From contig ADNK01002440.1 of NCBI GenBank assembly GCA_000320545.1, positions 1-44,578 on the forward strand: a stretch of 44,578 nt of DNA, in the 5' to 3' direction. Below the pieces are notes generated by a model. The model was not told the origin of the DNA, ran no database searches, and worked only from the letters and a program-made list of their open reading frames with translations. The DNA comes from Bigelowiella natans CCMP2755 (Eukaryota > Cercozoa > Chlorarachniophyceae). The position numbers and the translations under genes are program-made. Within the stretch, counting starts at the first letter, position 1. Each line of letters starts with the position of its first letter. Positions 1-11,089 of the stretch are shown piece after piece.

Positions 1-2
1 GG

Positions 3-52
<50 letters not shown>

Positions 53-320
53 GTCGGCGTATAAATCAACTCGCAAGAAGCAAACTTGGCAAAGAGAAGT
101 CTTCATCCTCATCATCATAATCACGCCTTTCACCGCTACCAGGTTCGGAGAAGGACCTCCTCCTCCTGGAGAGAATCAAGAGCGCAATTCCTCGCAACAG
201 CTGGATGCAGCTCATGAAGTATTATTTCGACAGTCCATATAAAAAAGATAAGAGACCATTTCGAGGGAAGAATAGGGAAAATGAATGTGTGGAAGGGAAG
301 GGGGGGAGCAGGCAAGATAT

Positions 321-361
<41 letters not shown>

Positions 362-637
362 CACACACACACACACACACCAGTAATTATGAAAAGCCAT
401 CGTATGCTGTGCTAATTCAATACTCTCTCTCCTCTACTCCACCCCCCCCCCCCCCCCCCCTTAATTTACCTGAAAGTAATAAGCTAGCGGATCGGGCGAT
501 GGCTCTGATGATGGTTTTGAACCCCACTGCGTGTTTTTGTGTGTTTTTGTGTGTTTTTGTTTTGTACCAAGGGACGATCTACCACCAGCGAAAATCCAAA
601 GGGTTAGAGTCACGTATCCTCCAGGTGGGATACTCTC

Positions 638-679
<42 letters not shown>

Positions 680-744
680 TATAATAGCAGCGCAGCTCTA
701 AGAACAAGACGAGTGTTGGACGTGTAATAGTATTAGTTTGTTGG

Positions 745-794
<50 letters not shown>

Positions 795-1062
795 GTCGGC
801 GTATAAATCAACTCGCAAGAAGCAAACTTGGCAAAGAGAAGTCTTCATCCTCATCATCATAATCACGCCTTTCACCGCTACCAGGTTCGGAGAAGGACCT
901 CCTCCTCCTGGAGAGAATCAAGAGCGCAATTCCTCGCAACAGCTGGATGCAGCTCATGAAGTATTATTTCGACAGTCCATATAAAAAAGATAAGAGACCA
1001 TTTCGAGGGAAGAATAGGGAAAATGAATGTGTGGAAGGGAAGGGGGGGAGCAGGCAAGATAT

Positions 1063-1103
<41 letters not shown>

Positions 1104-1200
1104 CACACACACACACACACACCAGTAATTATGAAAAGCCATCGTATGCTGTGCTAATTCAATACTCTCTCTCCTCTACTCCACCCCCCCCCCCCCCCCC
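1..1200. repeat. Two near-identical direct copies, offset 742 bases
   Basis: Positions 1-460 recur at 743-1200. The copies share the same (GA)n tract, the same exon, the same (TA)n and (CA)n tracts, and end in a poly-C run (442-460 and 1184-1200). After the poly-C, copy 1 runs into unique sequence (461-742, itself with a TA tract at about 641-675) and copy 2 runs into the next SIN3 exon. The microsatellite lengths appear identical up to the poly-C, which differs (19 and 17 C). Confidence 0.93.
143..218 (+). pseudogene. Duplicate copy of the SIN3 PAH3 exon
   Basis: This 76-base stretch is identical to the exon at 885-960, with the same flanking acceptor (ccag) and donor (gtatta). It reads [25 protein letters not shown] in the PAH3 frame. 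The exon length is 1 modulo 3, so a transcript containing both copies would be out of frame. At most one copy can be used, unless the duplication is an assembly artefact. It is called a non-functional or alternative copy for that reason. Confidence 0.6.
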
Positions 1201-1372
1201 AGGTGCTTGCATCTGCATACACTTGGCATCGTGACAAGACTCGAGCTGGTTACGATGGTGGAAGATGTGATGGGAGAACGATACCCAGAATACGTGGACC
1301 GGTACACTAGTATATTATTGGTATAATATATGTATTTACATGTATACATGTGTGTGTATATCATATATATTG

Positions 1373-1415
<43 letters not shown>

Positions 1416-1714
1416 TGTTACGGATACCTTGCCCCATATGACATGCGGAGAGGGTTTCTCCAATCCCTGCCCACCCCCCTCCCCCACTCTTTGAGAGGGT
1501 GAACAGCGTGTCTGTGCTGCCTGGTGCTGCTCCTGATGGTGGTGGTGTGATGGTGACTTCTCATCAGATTCAAGAATATGATTTCCTACGACGAGTGGGA
1601 GGAGAGCCAGAGGGTTACTCGAGAGCGGAAAAACTACTACACCTTCGTCGCATCAGGTCAAGGAGAGCGAAGAATAATACGACGTGTACTCGAATTTTAT
1701 TTCAATAATGTATA

Positions 1715-1751
<37 letters not shown>

Positions 1752-2634
1752 AAGTATGTACACACAAATCCACGGGTTGTTATTGTTATCACTTACCTAT
1801 CTTTGAAAGACGCGCGCTATTGCTGTATGTATTATTGCTGCTGACTTCTCTCTCTCTCTCCCTCCCTCCCTCTCTCCCTCTCCTCCTCTCCTCCTCGTCC
1901 TTCTCCTCTCCCCCCAAATTTCAGTTGATTTCACAAGCTGCCAGCAGCCAACTCCGAGCTACCGTCGTATCCCTGGGGACATTCCCCTTCCCTCATGCTC
2001 TGGGAGGACACCTCTCTGCGACCAGGTGATAATGCAGATTCACCATCAAATAACGTCTTCATCAAGTACCATCACCCCCCCCCCTTCCCTTACGAATGAA
2101 TGTTTTCATCATTAGGTTCTTAACAATCGGTGCATATCGATCCCCACCGGCTCGGAGGACTTCTCCTTCAAATCTACGCGGAAAAACCAATACGAGGAGA
2201 ACCTCTTCAAATGCGAGGTAGGAGGACGGGGGGCGGCAGCGCATGCAGTGCCCGACGACGCCATCTCATCTGCGACGCTATATGATTTTTAAGCATCCCT
2301 CCCTGCCCTGCCGATTTAGTTGGTTCTAACTGAATCTGTTTCCATGTCCTGAATAATATCGATGACCCCCCCCATCCCCCCCATCCATCCATCCTCGTAT
2401 AGGACGAGAGATTCGAGTTGGACATGGTCATTGAGAACAACGCAAGTGCCATCCGTGTGCTTGAGCCTTTGGAGGAAAAGATCGAGAAGATGACCCCGAA
2501 GGAGGCTCTGGCTTATAAGCTCCCCAAGTCGCTCGATATTCTCCACATCAGAGCTATTGCCAGGATGTGAGGCTGCTGCTGCTATCGCTGCTTTTGTCTA
2601 TAGCTTTGACTCTTCGCCGCAGCGAGAGTGTGCG

Positions 2635-2669
<35 letters not shown>

Positions 2670-3263
2670 GTGTGTTGTGTATGCTGTCGGCGTTGTTGAT
2701 ATGCTGCTATTGGTGTTTTGATGGCAATATGCTGCTGCTGCTGCTGCCTTTAATAATAATAAATAAATGACAGGTACGGCGACCATGGCTACCAAATCAT
2801 TGACCTGCTTAACAAAAACCCCACCGTCGCTATCCCCATCGTGCTCGCAAGAATGAGGCAGAAGGATGAGGAATGGTAGTACTTCTACTAGTCAATCAAC
2901 TTGCCGCCTCACTCCCAATCCCCCCCCCTCCCCCCCCCCCCCTTCATCGTTAACCAGGCGGCGCGTGCGCGTGAGCATGCGCGACACGTGGAGGAAAATC
3001 GCAGCGCAAAACTACAACAAGTCTCTCGACCATCGTTCCTTCTACTTTAAGCAAGAAGACAAGAAGCGGATCCTGCCCAAGAACCTAATCTCGAATCTCA
3101 AGGAAATCCATCACTACATCTTCGGAGCCTCGTCAGTGGGGGGGGGCGGCTCTGGGGGCTCGTCCAGCGGAAAGCCATCCAAACAGCCGGATTCCGACGT
3201 AAGTGATGGGCGGGAACGGGGAGGCCCTTTTCTTGATGTGTGTTCCCTAGGATAATACACGAA

Positions 3264-3315
<52 letters not shown>

Positions 3316-3350
3316 TACAACCGTATATGTTCCCTAGGATAATACACGAA

Positions 3351-3410
<60 letters not shown>

Positions 3411-4797
3411 TACACACGTATATAGCCGCTTTAGTCAAACCACCAACCGTCTCGTGCTGCCGTCCATCCATTTACGATCAGGTGCTACGCGCCCTCCAGG
3501 GCGGCAAAGGGCCCTTGTTCAACTACTGCATGCGGTTCTCCTTCCCCGACAAGTCCATCCATGCCGAGGTAGCCATAGTCAGGCAGAATGCGAGAGAGGA
3601 AAGAGAGGAGAGAAGAAGATGATGATGAGATGCGGGATATAACCCCCCCCCCCCCCCTCCCCTCCTGGGACGACGATGTAGGTGTACAATACGCTGGTCT
3701 TCGCGCTACGGTCACACTCAGAGTCCGATAAGCAGGCATGCCTAGAGTTCTTGTCAGGGTTTTTGCATCATTTCTTCAACTACGACCACTCCGCCGCAAC
3801 TAAGGGCGCAGCAGCCGGCGCAGCAGCCGGCGCCGCTGCTGCAGCCGCCGCCACCACACCGGAACCAGCAGAGGCCCTCGCGAGCAGCCCCGCGAACGCC
3901 GCTGGCAAAGAAGGGGCGGGGGATAAGAAAAGCAGCAGCAGCAGCAGAAAGAGAAAGAGCGGTGGCAAAAAGTCGCGGAAGAAGAAGAAGAAAGCCCCCG
4001 CCGCCGAGGCCAACGGCATGGAGGTTGAGAATGGCGACGAGGAGAACGACGAGGACGGAGAGAGCAACAACAACAACCACAACGAGGAGGATGCTGATGC
4101 CGAGGAGGCGGGCAAGGCCTCCGGCGGGGGGAGGAAGAAGCGCGACTCGTCGCCGTTGCAGCTGAAGCCTACCCGCCTGGCCCTGGAGACCTGGGAGATC
4201 GACGAGCGCGTAGTGCCCATCCGGCGCCACGTCCGCAAGTCGCGCTTGCTGTTCGGTACCACCTCCCTTTATGTCCTCATGCGCCTCCACGAAATGCTGT
4301 ATACGCGCCTGCACCGGGCAAAGGAGCTCGCCTACACGCACAAGAACAAGGCCACGAAGGCGCAGCTGGAGCTGTACTCAAAGTCCAACAAGCGCCGCAC
4401 CAGCACCGGCGGCAGCGGTCACGGGGCCGGGAGCGCCGCGGCTGGGGGGGGGGAGGAGGACAAGTCGGCTGGCGGCGCGGCGGCGGCGGCCGCCAGCGCC
4501 AATGGAGAAGCTGGCGCTTCGTCGAGTTCGGACAACGGAGGAGGCAAGATGGAGGAAGAGGAGGAGGGGGGGGAGCACGCCGGCGGCGCGGGCAGGGACG
4601 AGGAGGAGGAGCCACCGCACTTTGAGAATATCCTCAGCGGCGACTTCGAGGCGAAGAAGGCCGCGAAGGTCGTCCATCCGCACCAGCAGTTCAAGACGCT
4701 GCTCAAGAAGCTCCTGAGCAAGCAGATCGATACGGTAGGGCGGTGTTGTAGTACGGCGTGGCTGTGTGTGTGTGTGTGTGTGTGTGCGTGTGTGTGC

Positions 4798-4829
<32 letters not shown>

Positions 4830-5027
4830 ATTCGTGGATTCGTGGATTCGTGTGTGTGTTTTGATTGTATATGCATGGTTTTGGTTATACGGGGAAAACA
4901 GCTGAGGGGGGAGAGTAGCATTCGAGAGTACTTGTAGTAGTAGTAGTAGTAGTAGTAGTAGCAGCAGTGCGCGCGATTGCAATCAGCATTGCTGCCTCGG
5001 AAGCAACATTACAATCCCTGAGCATAT

Positions 5028-5066
<39 letters not shown>

Positions 5067-5262
5067 ATTGACAGGCACATTACGAGGACGAATTGAGGGC
5101 ATTGCTGGGAGCGAAAAGTTTCTTGCTATTCACTATGGATCGTCTTATTAATGCATTGATCAAGCAATTGGTATGCACACACTCCGTTCCCTCCCACCCC
5201 CCCCCCCCCACCCATTATGAAAGCGGCTCGGATATTTTTGCAGCCGCCGGAAGAACTTCTTT

Positions 5263-5302
<40 letters not shown>

Positions 5303-6291
5303 ATTTTTGACAATCACGACGACGATAATGACTAACGGCCTGTACGCATCACGCATCACGATCATCACCGCCGCCACCGCTCAGGTCGTCGTCGCGCACA
5401 ACCCCGCCTGCCGCAAGCTAGTCGGCCTCTACCACACCGCATACGAGTGGAGCAAGGCCTACCCGAAGCTCGCGAAGGGGGGCGGCGAGAAGAAGGAGGA
5501 GGAGGCAGAAAAGAGTGGCGCCGCGGCGAAGAAAGAGGGGGGGGGCAAGGCCGGTGGCGGCGCGGACGAGGGGGAGGGCAAATCAGCGGCCGCCAGCGGC
5601 GACGGCAGCAGCAACAGCGCCCACAAGACGAAGCTGCGCTACAGCGCGCAGGCCGCGCGCATGTACCTGGACATGTGCGTGAATACGGTGAGCACCGACG
5701 AGCCGTCCTGCGTGCAGATGGAGTACTTCGAGGACACGGACGAGCTTGCCATCGGGCTGCTGGACGCGAGCGAGGTGGCCGCGCGCAAGCACGCGCCGGA
5801 GGAGTGGTGGGCCTACCAGAAGGAGTTTCTGAAAGACGCGGCGTACGACCTAAAGAAGGCGCCCTTCCTGGGCCGAAACCTCCGCTCATCGGTCAAGCGC
5901 TTTGCCACGAAAGCCGGGGCGGTCGGCGAGGCGGGAGAGGGCCTGGTGGCCAGCAGCGCCGGCGCCGAGAGCAGCGCCTCCTCCGTGCTGATGCTGCTTA
6001 GCGCCGCCCTGCGCCGGGAGGCGATGCGCGGCGTGGAGCAGCACAACGGCCTCGAGTTTCGGATGGGGATGCGAGACTTCAGGCTACAATTCGTTGACGA
6101 TACGCAGGAGTACATGATCAGGAGGAAGAGGAAGCGCACCAACGAGGAGGAGAAGAAGCGCCAGGGCCTCTTCGCGGCCGCGAATGGCGCGTTTAGAAGT
6201 TGGGCCAAGGAGCAGCTCGCGGCGCTCGGGGGAGCACTAGGTTAATACGGAAACGGGGGGGGGATATGTATATGTGTGTATATTATGTATA

Positions 6292-6347
<56 letters not shown>

Positions 6348-6609
6348 CGTGTGTGCGTGTGTGTTTTGAATTGGTGGGTTGGCCCTCCCAGCCTGCTACG
6401 TGCCATGTGATGACTTCTTTCGTCGTGAGAATCCTCCGGCGGTTTTGCCACCGAACGCGTGCCCTTGGAATGATGAAACGCAAACGAATACGTGAATAGG
6501 CGGCTCTTCCGCAGGGGGGGGCGACGAGGGCAGAGGAACGGAGGAGGCAGAGGATGACGGCAAGAGCATGGAAATCGCCGACTCTGCGGCGCCCTCCAAG
6601 GCATCTTAG
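885..6609 (+). CDS. SIN3: SIN3 transcriptional co-repressor, 3' part (PAH3 to C-terminus)
   Basis: SIN3 is the nuclear scaffold of Rpd3/HDAC co-repressor complexes. Exons joined by phase: 885-960, 1203-1301, 1568-1656, 1925-2025, 2116-2217, 2403-2566, 2774-2875, 2958-3198, 3482-3568, 3682-4734, 5075-5170, 5385-6240, 6515-6609 (about 1,053 residues, 5' end missing). The first two exons give the second half of a PAH3 helical repeat (SWMQLMK then [16 protein letters not shown]). Next come the Sin3_corepress signatures [32 protein letters not shown] and IAIPIVL-type text, then the C-terminal [15 protein letters not shown] and [14 protein letters not shown]. The large exon carries low-complexity Ala, Gly, Asn, Glu and Lys inserts, including an [16 protein letters not shown] nuclear-localisation-like run. 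The 6240 to 6515 splice skips an in-frame TAA at 6243 and adds an acidic tail ending at 6609; without it the protein stops at 6245. The family assignment is firm; the symbol refers to the family. Confidence 0.93.
3241..3413. repeat. 87-base tandem duplication inside a SIN3 intron
   Basis: The segment starting tgttccctaggataatac at 3241 starts again at 3328. Each copy continues into a (CT)n tract and then a (CA)n tract. It lies wholly inside the intron 3199-3481. Confidence 0.88.
4762..5064. repeat. Microsatellite-rich SIN3 intron: (GT)n, (TAG)n, (GT)n
   Basis: The intron 4735-5074 contains an interrupted (GT)n tract at about 4762-4829, a (TAG)n tract at about 4934-4960 and a second (GT)n tract at about 5031-5064. 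Confidence 0.9.
6294..6364. repeat. (CT)n followed by (GT)n in the last SIN3 intron
   Basis: A (CT)n run at about 6294-6330 passes directly into a (GT)n run at about 6331-6364, inside the proposed intron 6241-6514. Confidence 0.9.
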
Positions 6610-6959
6610 CTGACTAGCAATTGTACACAATAACAAGCATGCGAAGACGACGAATTCTCTCACCACTTCAGACGCGGTGTGCGAGCGATTTGGGGGAGAC
6701 GCTCACATCCGGAAAAACCGCGCGCGCGCGTGTGTGTATGTGATTTCTTTGATTTCTTTCCAACCAGAGCATAGCCAAATAAATAGCTAGGATACGTGAG
6801 AGAAAAGGAAACGGTTTTCAAAGTGAGAGAGAGACTACTAGAAACGCAGAGGAGATCATGGTGATGGTATGGAGGAGAGGGGAGATGCAGGGGGGGGATG
6901 GCGGATAAGCGATTGCGGTGGCCATGTGCCGGAGGTGCTTTATTTTTGTATAATACCTT

Positions 6960-7004
<45 letters not shown>

Positions 7005-7037
7005 ATATATATACATTTACATATCCGAATAAAAATA

Positions 7038-7091
<54 letters not shown>

Positions 7092-7968
7092 ATATTGATA
7101 TATAAAGCATCTCTTGTTCGTTTTCTAACATCCCCCCGCCCTTTCCTGGCAAAATAGTTATCATGATGATAGCGATTACTCTGTTTGCGTTTTTAATGTA
7201 CGGAGCGACCATTAGTGTGTCGTTTATCATGCCGTTTTGACATAGCTACGACGTGCTGTTCATGTGTTTATCTAATCTATACATGTAGACATGTGTACAA
7301 AGGCTAATTACATGGGCAGGCTAGCAGGCAATAAATGCGCACGTACGCATGTGCATCAGGGATGGTCGCCGGCGCACCACACTAGCACACCACTCTGCAG
7401 AAACACGCTAGCACATACACGTACGAACCAGGCGTTGACTGGAATGATGACATTTGCGTTGGTGCTGATCTAGTGATGATGCTTTTTGGCGCATGCATGC
7501 ATGCTGCCTTCGTTCGCTGAAAGTTGCACGCCCATTCGTAACTGCACGTGCCATGCGCTAGTAGCATGTGCGACGCTGCGTGCGCAGCACCTCTAGACCT
7601 ACCGCCTACCTAGCTATAGCTAGGCAGCATGTGTGCGTATGTATATAAGCGGCATGCACTAGATGCATTGCGCCACATGTGACAATAAATAAATTCGCTA
7701 GAAATTGTCATCAATCCACTTATTGCCATGCTAGCGCCGCATGCTGTGCGATGCAGTCCAGCGCTGTCTAGCTGTGGTGGGCATCGATACGATGGTGCTA
7801 GCTATGATAGTGCCAATAAGTGAAAGTGTTGCGATGCAAGTTAGGCATGCTAGCATGGACCGTTGCATGTGCTCTAGCTAGCTTACCATTGGACACTAGC
7901 ACACCGATGAATTCTTCAATTCATTGAGGTAGTTTTCTGTGGCTAGCGCGTCCATGATCGTCTACGTA
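6610..7968. other. Spacer between convergent SIN3 and PPR genes
   Basis: No gene seen. An AATAAA poly(A)-like signal lies at 6778-6783, about 170 bases after the SIN3 stop. Two (TA)n tracts follow at about 6967-7001 and 7051-7090. From about 7240 to 7930 the sequence becomes crowded with CTAG, GCTAGC, GCATGC and CATG words, including the perfect 12-base palindrome CATGCTAGCATG at 7846-7857. Confidence 0.7.
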
Positions 7969-10692
7969 CTACTCTTCATGGTCTTCAACAAACAGCTCGG
8001 ATCTGAAATCATTGTCCACAAACGCGTGCACCCATGCTTGCATGCTCGACCGCGGAATCAGGACGCCATCCTCGCGCCGCACGTAATTGACGGGAGGGTA
8101 AGTCGACTGGAGCGTGAGATCGAGAAGAGCTTGATGTTCGCCAGCAGATTCCGCAGCACTCGCATTCATTTCCCCAACTGCACCGCTTTCGCCTAGGTTG
8201 TTGCTGCCAGGGCTGCTACCCTCGTGCTCCTCAAACAAGCGCAGAAGTAGCCCTTCCCCGCATATGGGGGTTGCCAGCACATCCTCATTCTCAAAATACA
8301 GCTTAGCGACCTGCCGCAGGGCGAAGTGAACGCCGACAGGAAGCATCCCCTGCGCACACAGCCCCCCCACCTGCATCTGAAGTCCATCTCTCTCCAAATC
8401 CACAATCGCCGACTCCCAGAGATCATGAGCAGGGTCAAGGACGGAGGGAAACGCCTCGAGCGAGCGATGAAGGCGCTGATGAAAGTCTTCCTTGGCATTG
8501 ACCGGATGATAGCCGTGGCCGCTATCTCCACGCGACAGCAGCATTTCTCTTATCTTCCTCCTCGTTAGTAGCGTCTCATTGTAAAACCACACCCCTAGAT
8601 CTAATAACGAATCCCCGTGTGCAGTAGCCCCACCCCCATCGCCGCCGGCGGTAGAAGGCCCACCATTATTAACGGATGGGAGGAGGAATAACCTCTGCTG
8701 CTCTTTTGGTAGGGTAAGTGCTTTGTGGCTGCTGCAGAAGTGGACGAAAAGTGCGCTGATATCTGGGGGAGAGGGGAGATCGATTCCCCCTCCCCTTCCC
8801 CCATCCGCAGAAGCTTCCATGAACCGCTCGCCTGCATTGATATTTTGGTAGAGGGCGAGGGCTTTCTGCCCATGTGCTATCATGTTCTCCGCGGTGTCAG
8901 TGCTGCTGCTGCTGCTGCTACAATCGCTGCTGGTCCCGGCAGCTCCTAGCTCTGCTCGATGAAGATGATATTGAATTGCGGCAATGCTCAGATTGCGCTG
9001 CGCCTCCAGCTGGGAGGGGGAGCAGGAAGCAGTAGCAAGTTCATCCTCGGTTCGTCGCACGTGCTCAAGCGTGGAGATAGCTTTACCGGCCTCCCCCGCG
9101 GCCATGTGCAGACAAACGAGTGCTCCTCCAAGCTGCTCGGGGCCGCCCACGCCGGAAAGCCTTTCAATGACCCGCTGCGCCTCGTCATACGCTGTTTGAG
9201 TGGCGAGCACCCGGGCGCGCGTGTTCTTACTGTCAAGCACACTCAGCTTCCTTCGCAAGTCTCGCGCGACGTAAAGTAGGTACCGATGGTGAAGGGAGAG
9301 GAGCTCATGGCTTTCCAGGCAGCGCGTCTTCGCAAGCACCTCTAATGCACCCTCCGCGAGGGTGCCTTGGGAATTGAGGAGGAGGCAGTTGACGATGAGG
9401 CTAGCGACCTCCATGTCAATAGAATCCCCGTCCTGCAGCATGTCGTTCAAAATCTCGAGCGCATGACGAAACTGATTTTGGTTGAGGTAGTGCCTCATCA
9501 CGGCCTTCTTCACCTGGAACCCAACACTACCTCCATGCCCTCCTCTTCTCTTAGATAACCTCATGCTTTCCCGGAGAAGCTGATATAGCTGCATGCCCCT
9601 CTCTGACTGGCCATGCACAAATGCCTCTCTCACGAGCGTCTCGATGATCTCGCCCTTCGGCATCATAGTCGGCTTTGCCTTGTCCCCTCCTCCTCCTCCT
9701 CCTCCTCCTCCTCCTCCTCCTCCCACCATCTCGTTGAAGAACAGCGCGGCGTCCTCCAGTCGACCAACTGAGGCGTAGCGTGAAATGATGATGCCGTATA
9801 CGTCCTGGTCCACGACGAACCCGGCGTTTCTGATCTTGGTAAGGGCCCTTTTGGCTTCTCGCACAGGCCAAACCGCTTCGAGGCACCTCGCAACGACCTC
9901 TGCCGTGATGACGAAGGAGGAGGGGGTGGACGCGCAGGAAGAAACTTGGTGCCGGAGAGCTTTGAGCTGCTTGATAGCTTCGGAGTACCTTCCTGCTACC
10001 GCATATCGCTCGTACACCTCCAGCCGTGCATCAAAGTCTATCTCGACGCCAGCCTCGAATAGAGAGGAAACTGCCTCAGAGAGGCGCTCGAAGTCGCCGA
10101 TCCTGGCATAGCAGCGGCATAACCAGCTATAAGTCGAGTTGTTCATCTGGAATCCCTTCGCCTCCATCGCTTCCTTCGTCTCGAACGCGTTTGCAACCTC
10201 TCCAAGAGCACAGTGCGCGGAGAAGAGGATTCTCCACGTGGATTTGTCCAGACCCCCCCTTCCCCTTTCTTGTTCTAGAGTGTAAACGAGGTCGATGACG
10301 TCCCTGTACTTTCCTGCTTCCATCAGCGCGCGAATCATCATTGTGTATGGACGTTCGGATTCATCGAGGTCTGTTACTATCGATCGCATTACCCCCAGCA
10401 GCTTGTCTATTGTTTCCCCATCCCTACTCCTGCTGGTGTTCTTGCTTAAGCTCAGAACCGATTCGTATGCGTCGTGGAACACCGTGATTACGTCCGCGTC
10501 CGGGTCTGGGTCATACAGAAGAGACCTTGCCCCAGCGTCCATGGAGAGAGTGGGGGGGGGCGAGCAGAAAAACCTTGCCAAATCCCGTCGTCGCGAGACT
10601 CCTCTCATCGGGGTGAGTAAATTTGGAATACAGACGCGAGGTACATGAAGTTTTGGCAGTGCAGGTCTTCTTAGGAGGCGTCTCTTGCTCAT
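7969..10692 (-). CDS. Pentatricopeptide repeat (PPR) protein, probably organellar
   Basis: A single 907-residue exon, the only clearly intronless large gene in the window. The first 45 residues are rich in Arg, Leu and Ser with almost no acid (MSKRRLLRRPALPKLH start), as in a mitochondrial or plastid presequence. A second Met at about residue 51 could be an alternative start. Helix-pair repeats of about 35 residues start at about 115, for example YTMMIRALMEAGKYRDVIDL, then STWRILFSAHCALGEVANAF, STYSWLCRCYARIGDFERL and VYGIIISRYASVGRLEDAAL, which is the PPR pattern. PPR proteins bind organellar RNA in a sequence-specific way for processing, editing or translation. A poly-Gly run encoded by GGA repeats (near 9688-9723) interrupts the repeats. 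No C-terminal E/DYW or SMR domain recognised. It is divergent from the gene starting at 11090, with about 400 bases between them. Confidence 0.85.
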   Translation of the reverse strand: MSKRRLLRRPALPKLHVPRVCIPNLLTPMRGVSRRRDLARFFCSPPPTLSMDAGARSLLYDPDPDADVITVFHDAYESVLSLSKNTSRSRDGETIDKLLGVMRSIVTDLDESERPYTMMIRALMEAGKYRDVIDLVYTLEQERGRGGLDKSTWRILFSAHCALGEVANAFETKEAMEAKGFQMNNSTYSWLCRCYARIGDFERLSEAVSSLFEAGVEIDFDARLEVYERYAVAGRYSEAIKQLKALRHQVSSCASTPSSFVITAEVVARCLEAVWPVREAKRALTKIRNAGFVVDQDVYGIIISRYASVGRLEDAALFFNEMVGGGGGGGGGGGGGDKAKPTMMPKGEIIETLVREAFVHGQSERGMQLYQLLRESMRLSKRRGGHGGSVGFQVKKAVMRHYLNQNQFRHALEILNDMLQDGDSIDMEVASLIVNCLLLNSQGTLAEGALEVLAKTRCLESHELLSLHHRYLLYVARDLRRKLSVLDSKNTRARVLATQTAYDEAQRVIERLSGVGGPEQLGGALVCLHMAAGEAGKAISTLEHVRRTEDELATASCSPSQLEAQRNLSIAAIQYHLHRAELGAAGTSSDCSSSSSSTDTAENMIAHGQKALALYQNINAGERFMEASADGGRGGGIDLPSPPDISALFVHFCSSHKALTLPKEQQRLFLLPSVNNGGPSTAGGDGGGATAHGDSLLDLGVWFYNETLLTRRKIREMLLSRGDSGHGYHPVNAKEDFHQRLHRSLEAFPSVLDPAHDLWESAIVDLERDGLQMQVGGLCAQGMLPVGVHFALRQVAKLYFENEDVLATPICGEGLLLRLFEEHEGSSPGSNNLGESGAVGEMNASAAESAGEHQALLDLTLQSTYPPVNYVRREDGVLIPRSSMQAWVHAFVDNDFRSELFVEDHEE

Positions 10693-11089
10693 GTTTTATC
10701 TCTCGGAGGAGCGGAGGGGGACTGAACGTCCAAAACGTGATTCCCGATGCGTGGCGGACCCCTAATCCGAACCTCTAGATTTCTATGTCGCAGTAATAAA
10801 ACGAATGAGATTTTAAGCGAAAATACTCTATCCAATCGCAGGAGAATTCGTCCCAGCGACAGGAATGGAGACACGTGGCAGAGTGATAAGAGTTACAAGC
10901 TCGAATCTAGTCGGACTCGATTTTATAAACGACATCTGATTTGCTGAGATACACAGGTTTCATTCAAGAAAATCTCAAAAATAGGGTCTATTTTTCCCCC
11001 TTCTCCTCCCTGCCAAAACTTACCACACCACGTGGGCTTCCGACGGCGGCTGCACGCCATTGCTTCTTTTGCTTCTCCGACTCGCTACG
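10693..11089. promoter_or_regulatory. Shared divergent promoter region
   Basis: These 397 bases separate the start codons of the PPR gene (minus) and the ADP-ribosylglycohydrolase-like gene (plus), so both promoters must lie here or overlap the coding ends. No TATA box is convincing. There is a pyrimidine-rich stretch at about 10990-11015. The right-hand ATG at 11090 sits in a favourable context (acgATGgcg). Confidence 0.5.

Noticed and set aside
205-684. ORFs encoding IYIYIY, THTHTH, SLSLSL or VCVCVC runs (here and throughout)
   Set aside because: They are translations of TA, CA, CT and GT microsatellites in introns or spacers and match no gene structure.
3754-4341. Long minus-strand ORFs opposite the large SIN3 exon
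   Set aside because: The plus frame has clear SIN3 motifs and in-phase splice sites; the antisense frames are open only because the exon is GC-rich and repetitive.
5365-5889. Minus-strand 174-codon ORF over the SIN3 C-terminus
   Set aside because: Arg/Pro/Ser-rich shadow of a GC-rich exon; no family pattern.
10295-10648. Plus-strand ORFs opposite the PPR gene
   Set aside because: Antisense shadows of a continuous 907-codon frame with PPR repeats.
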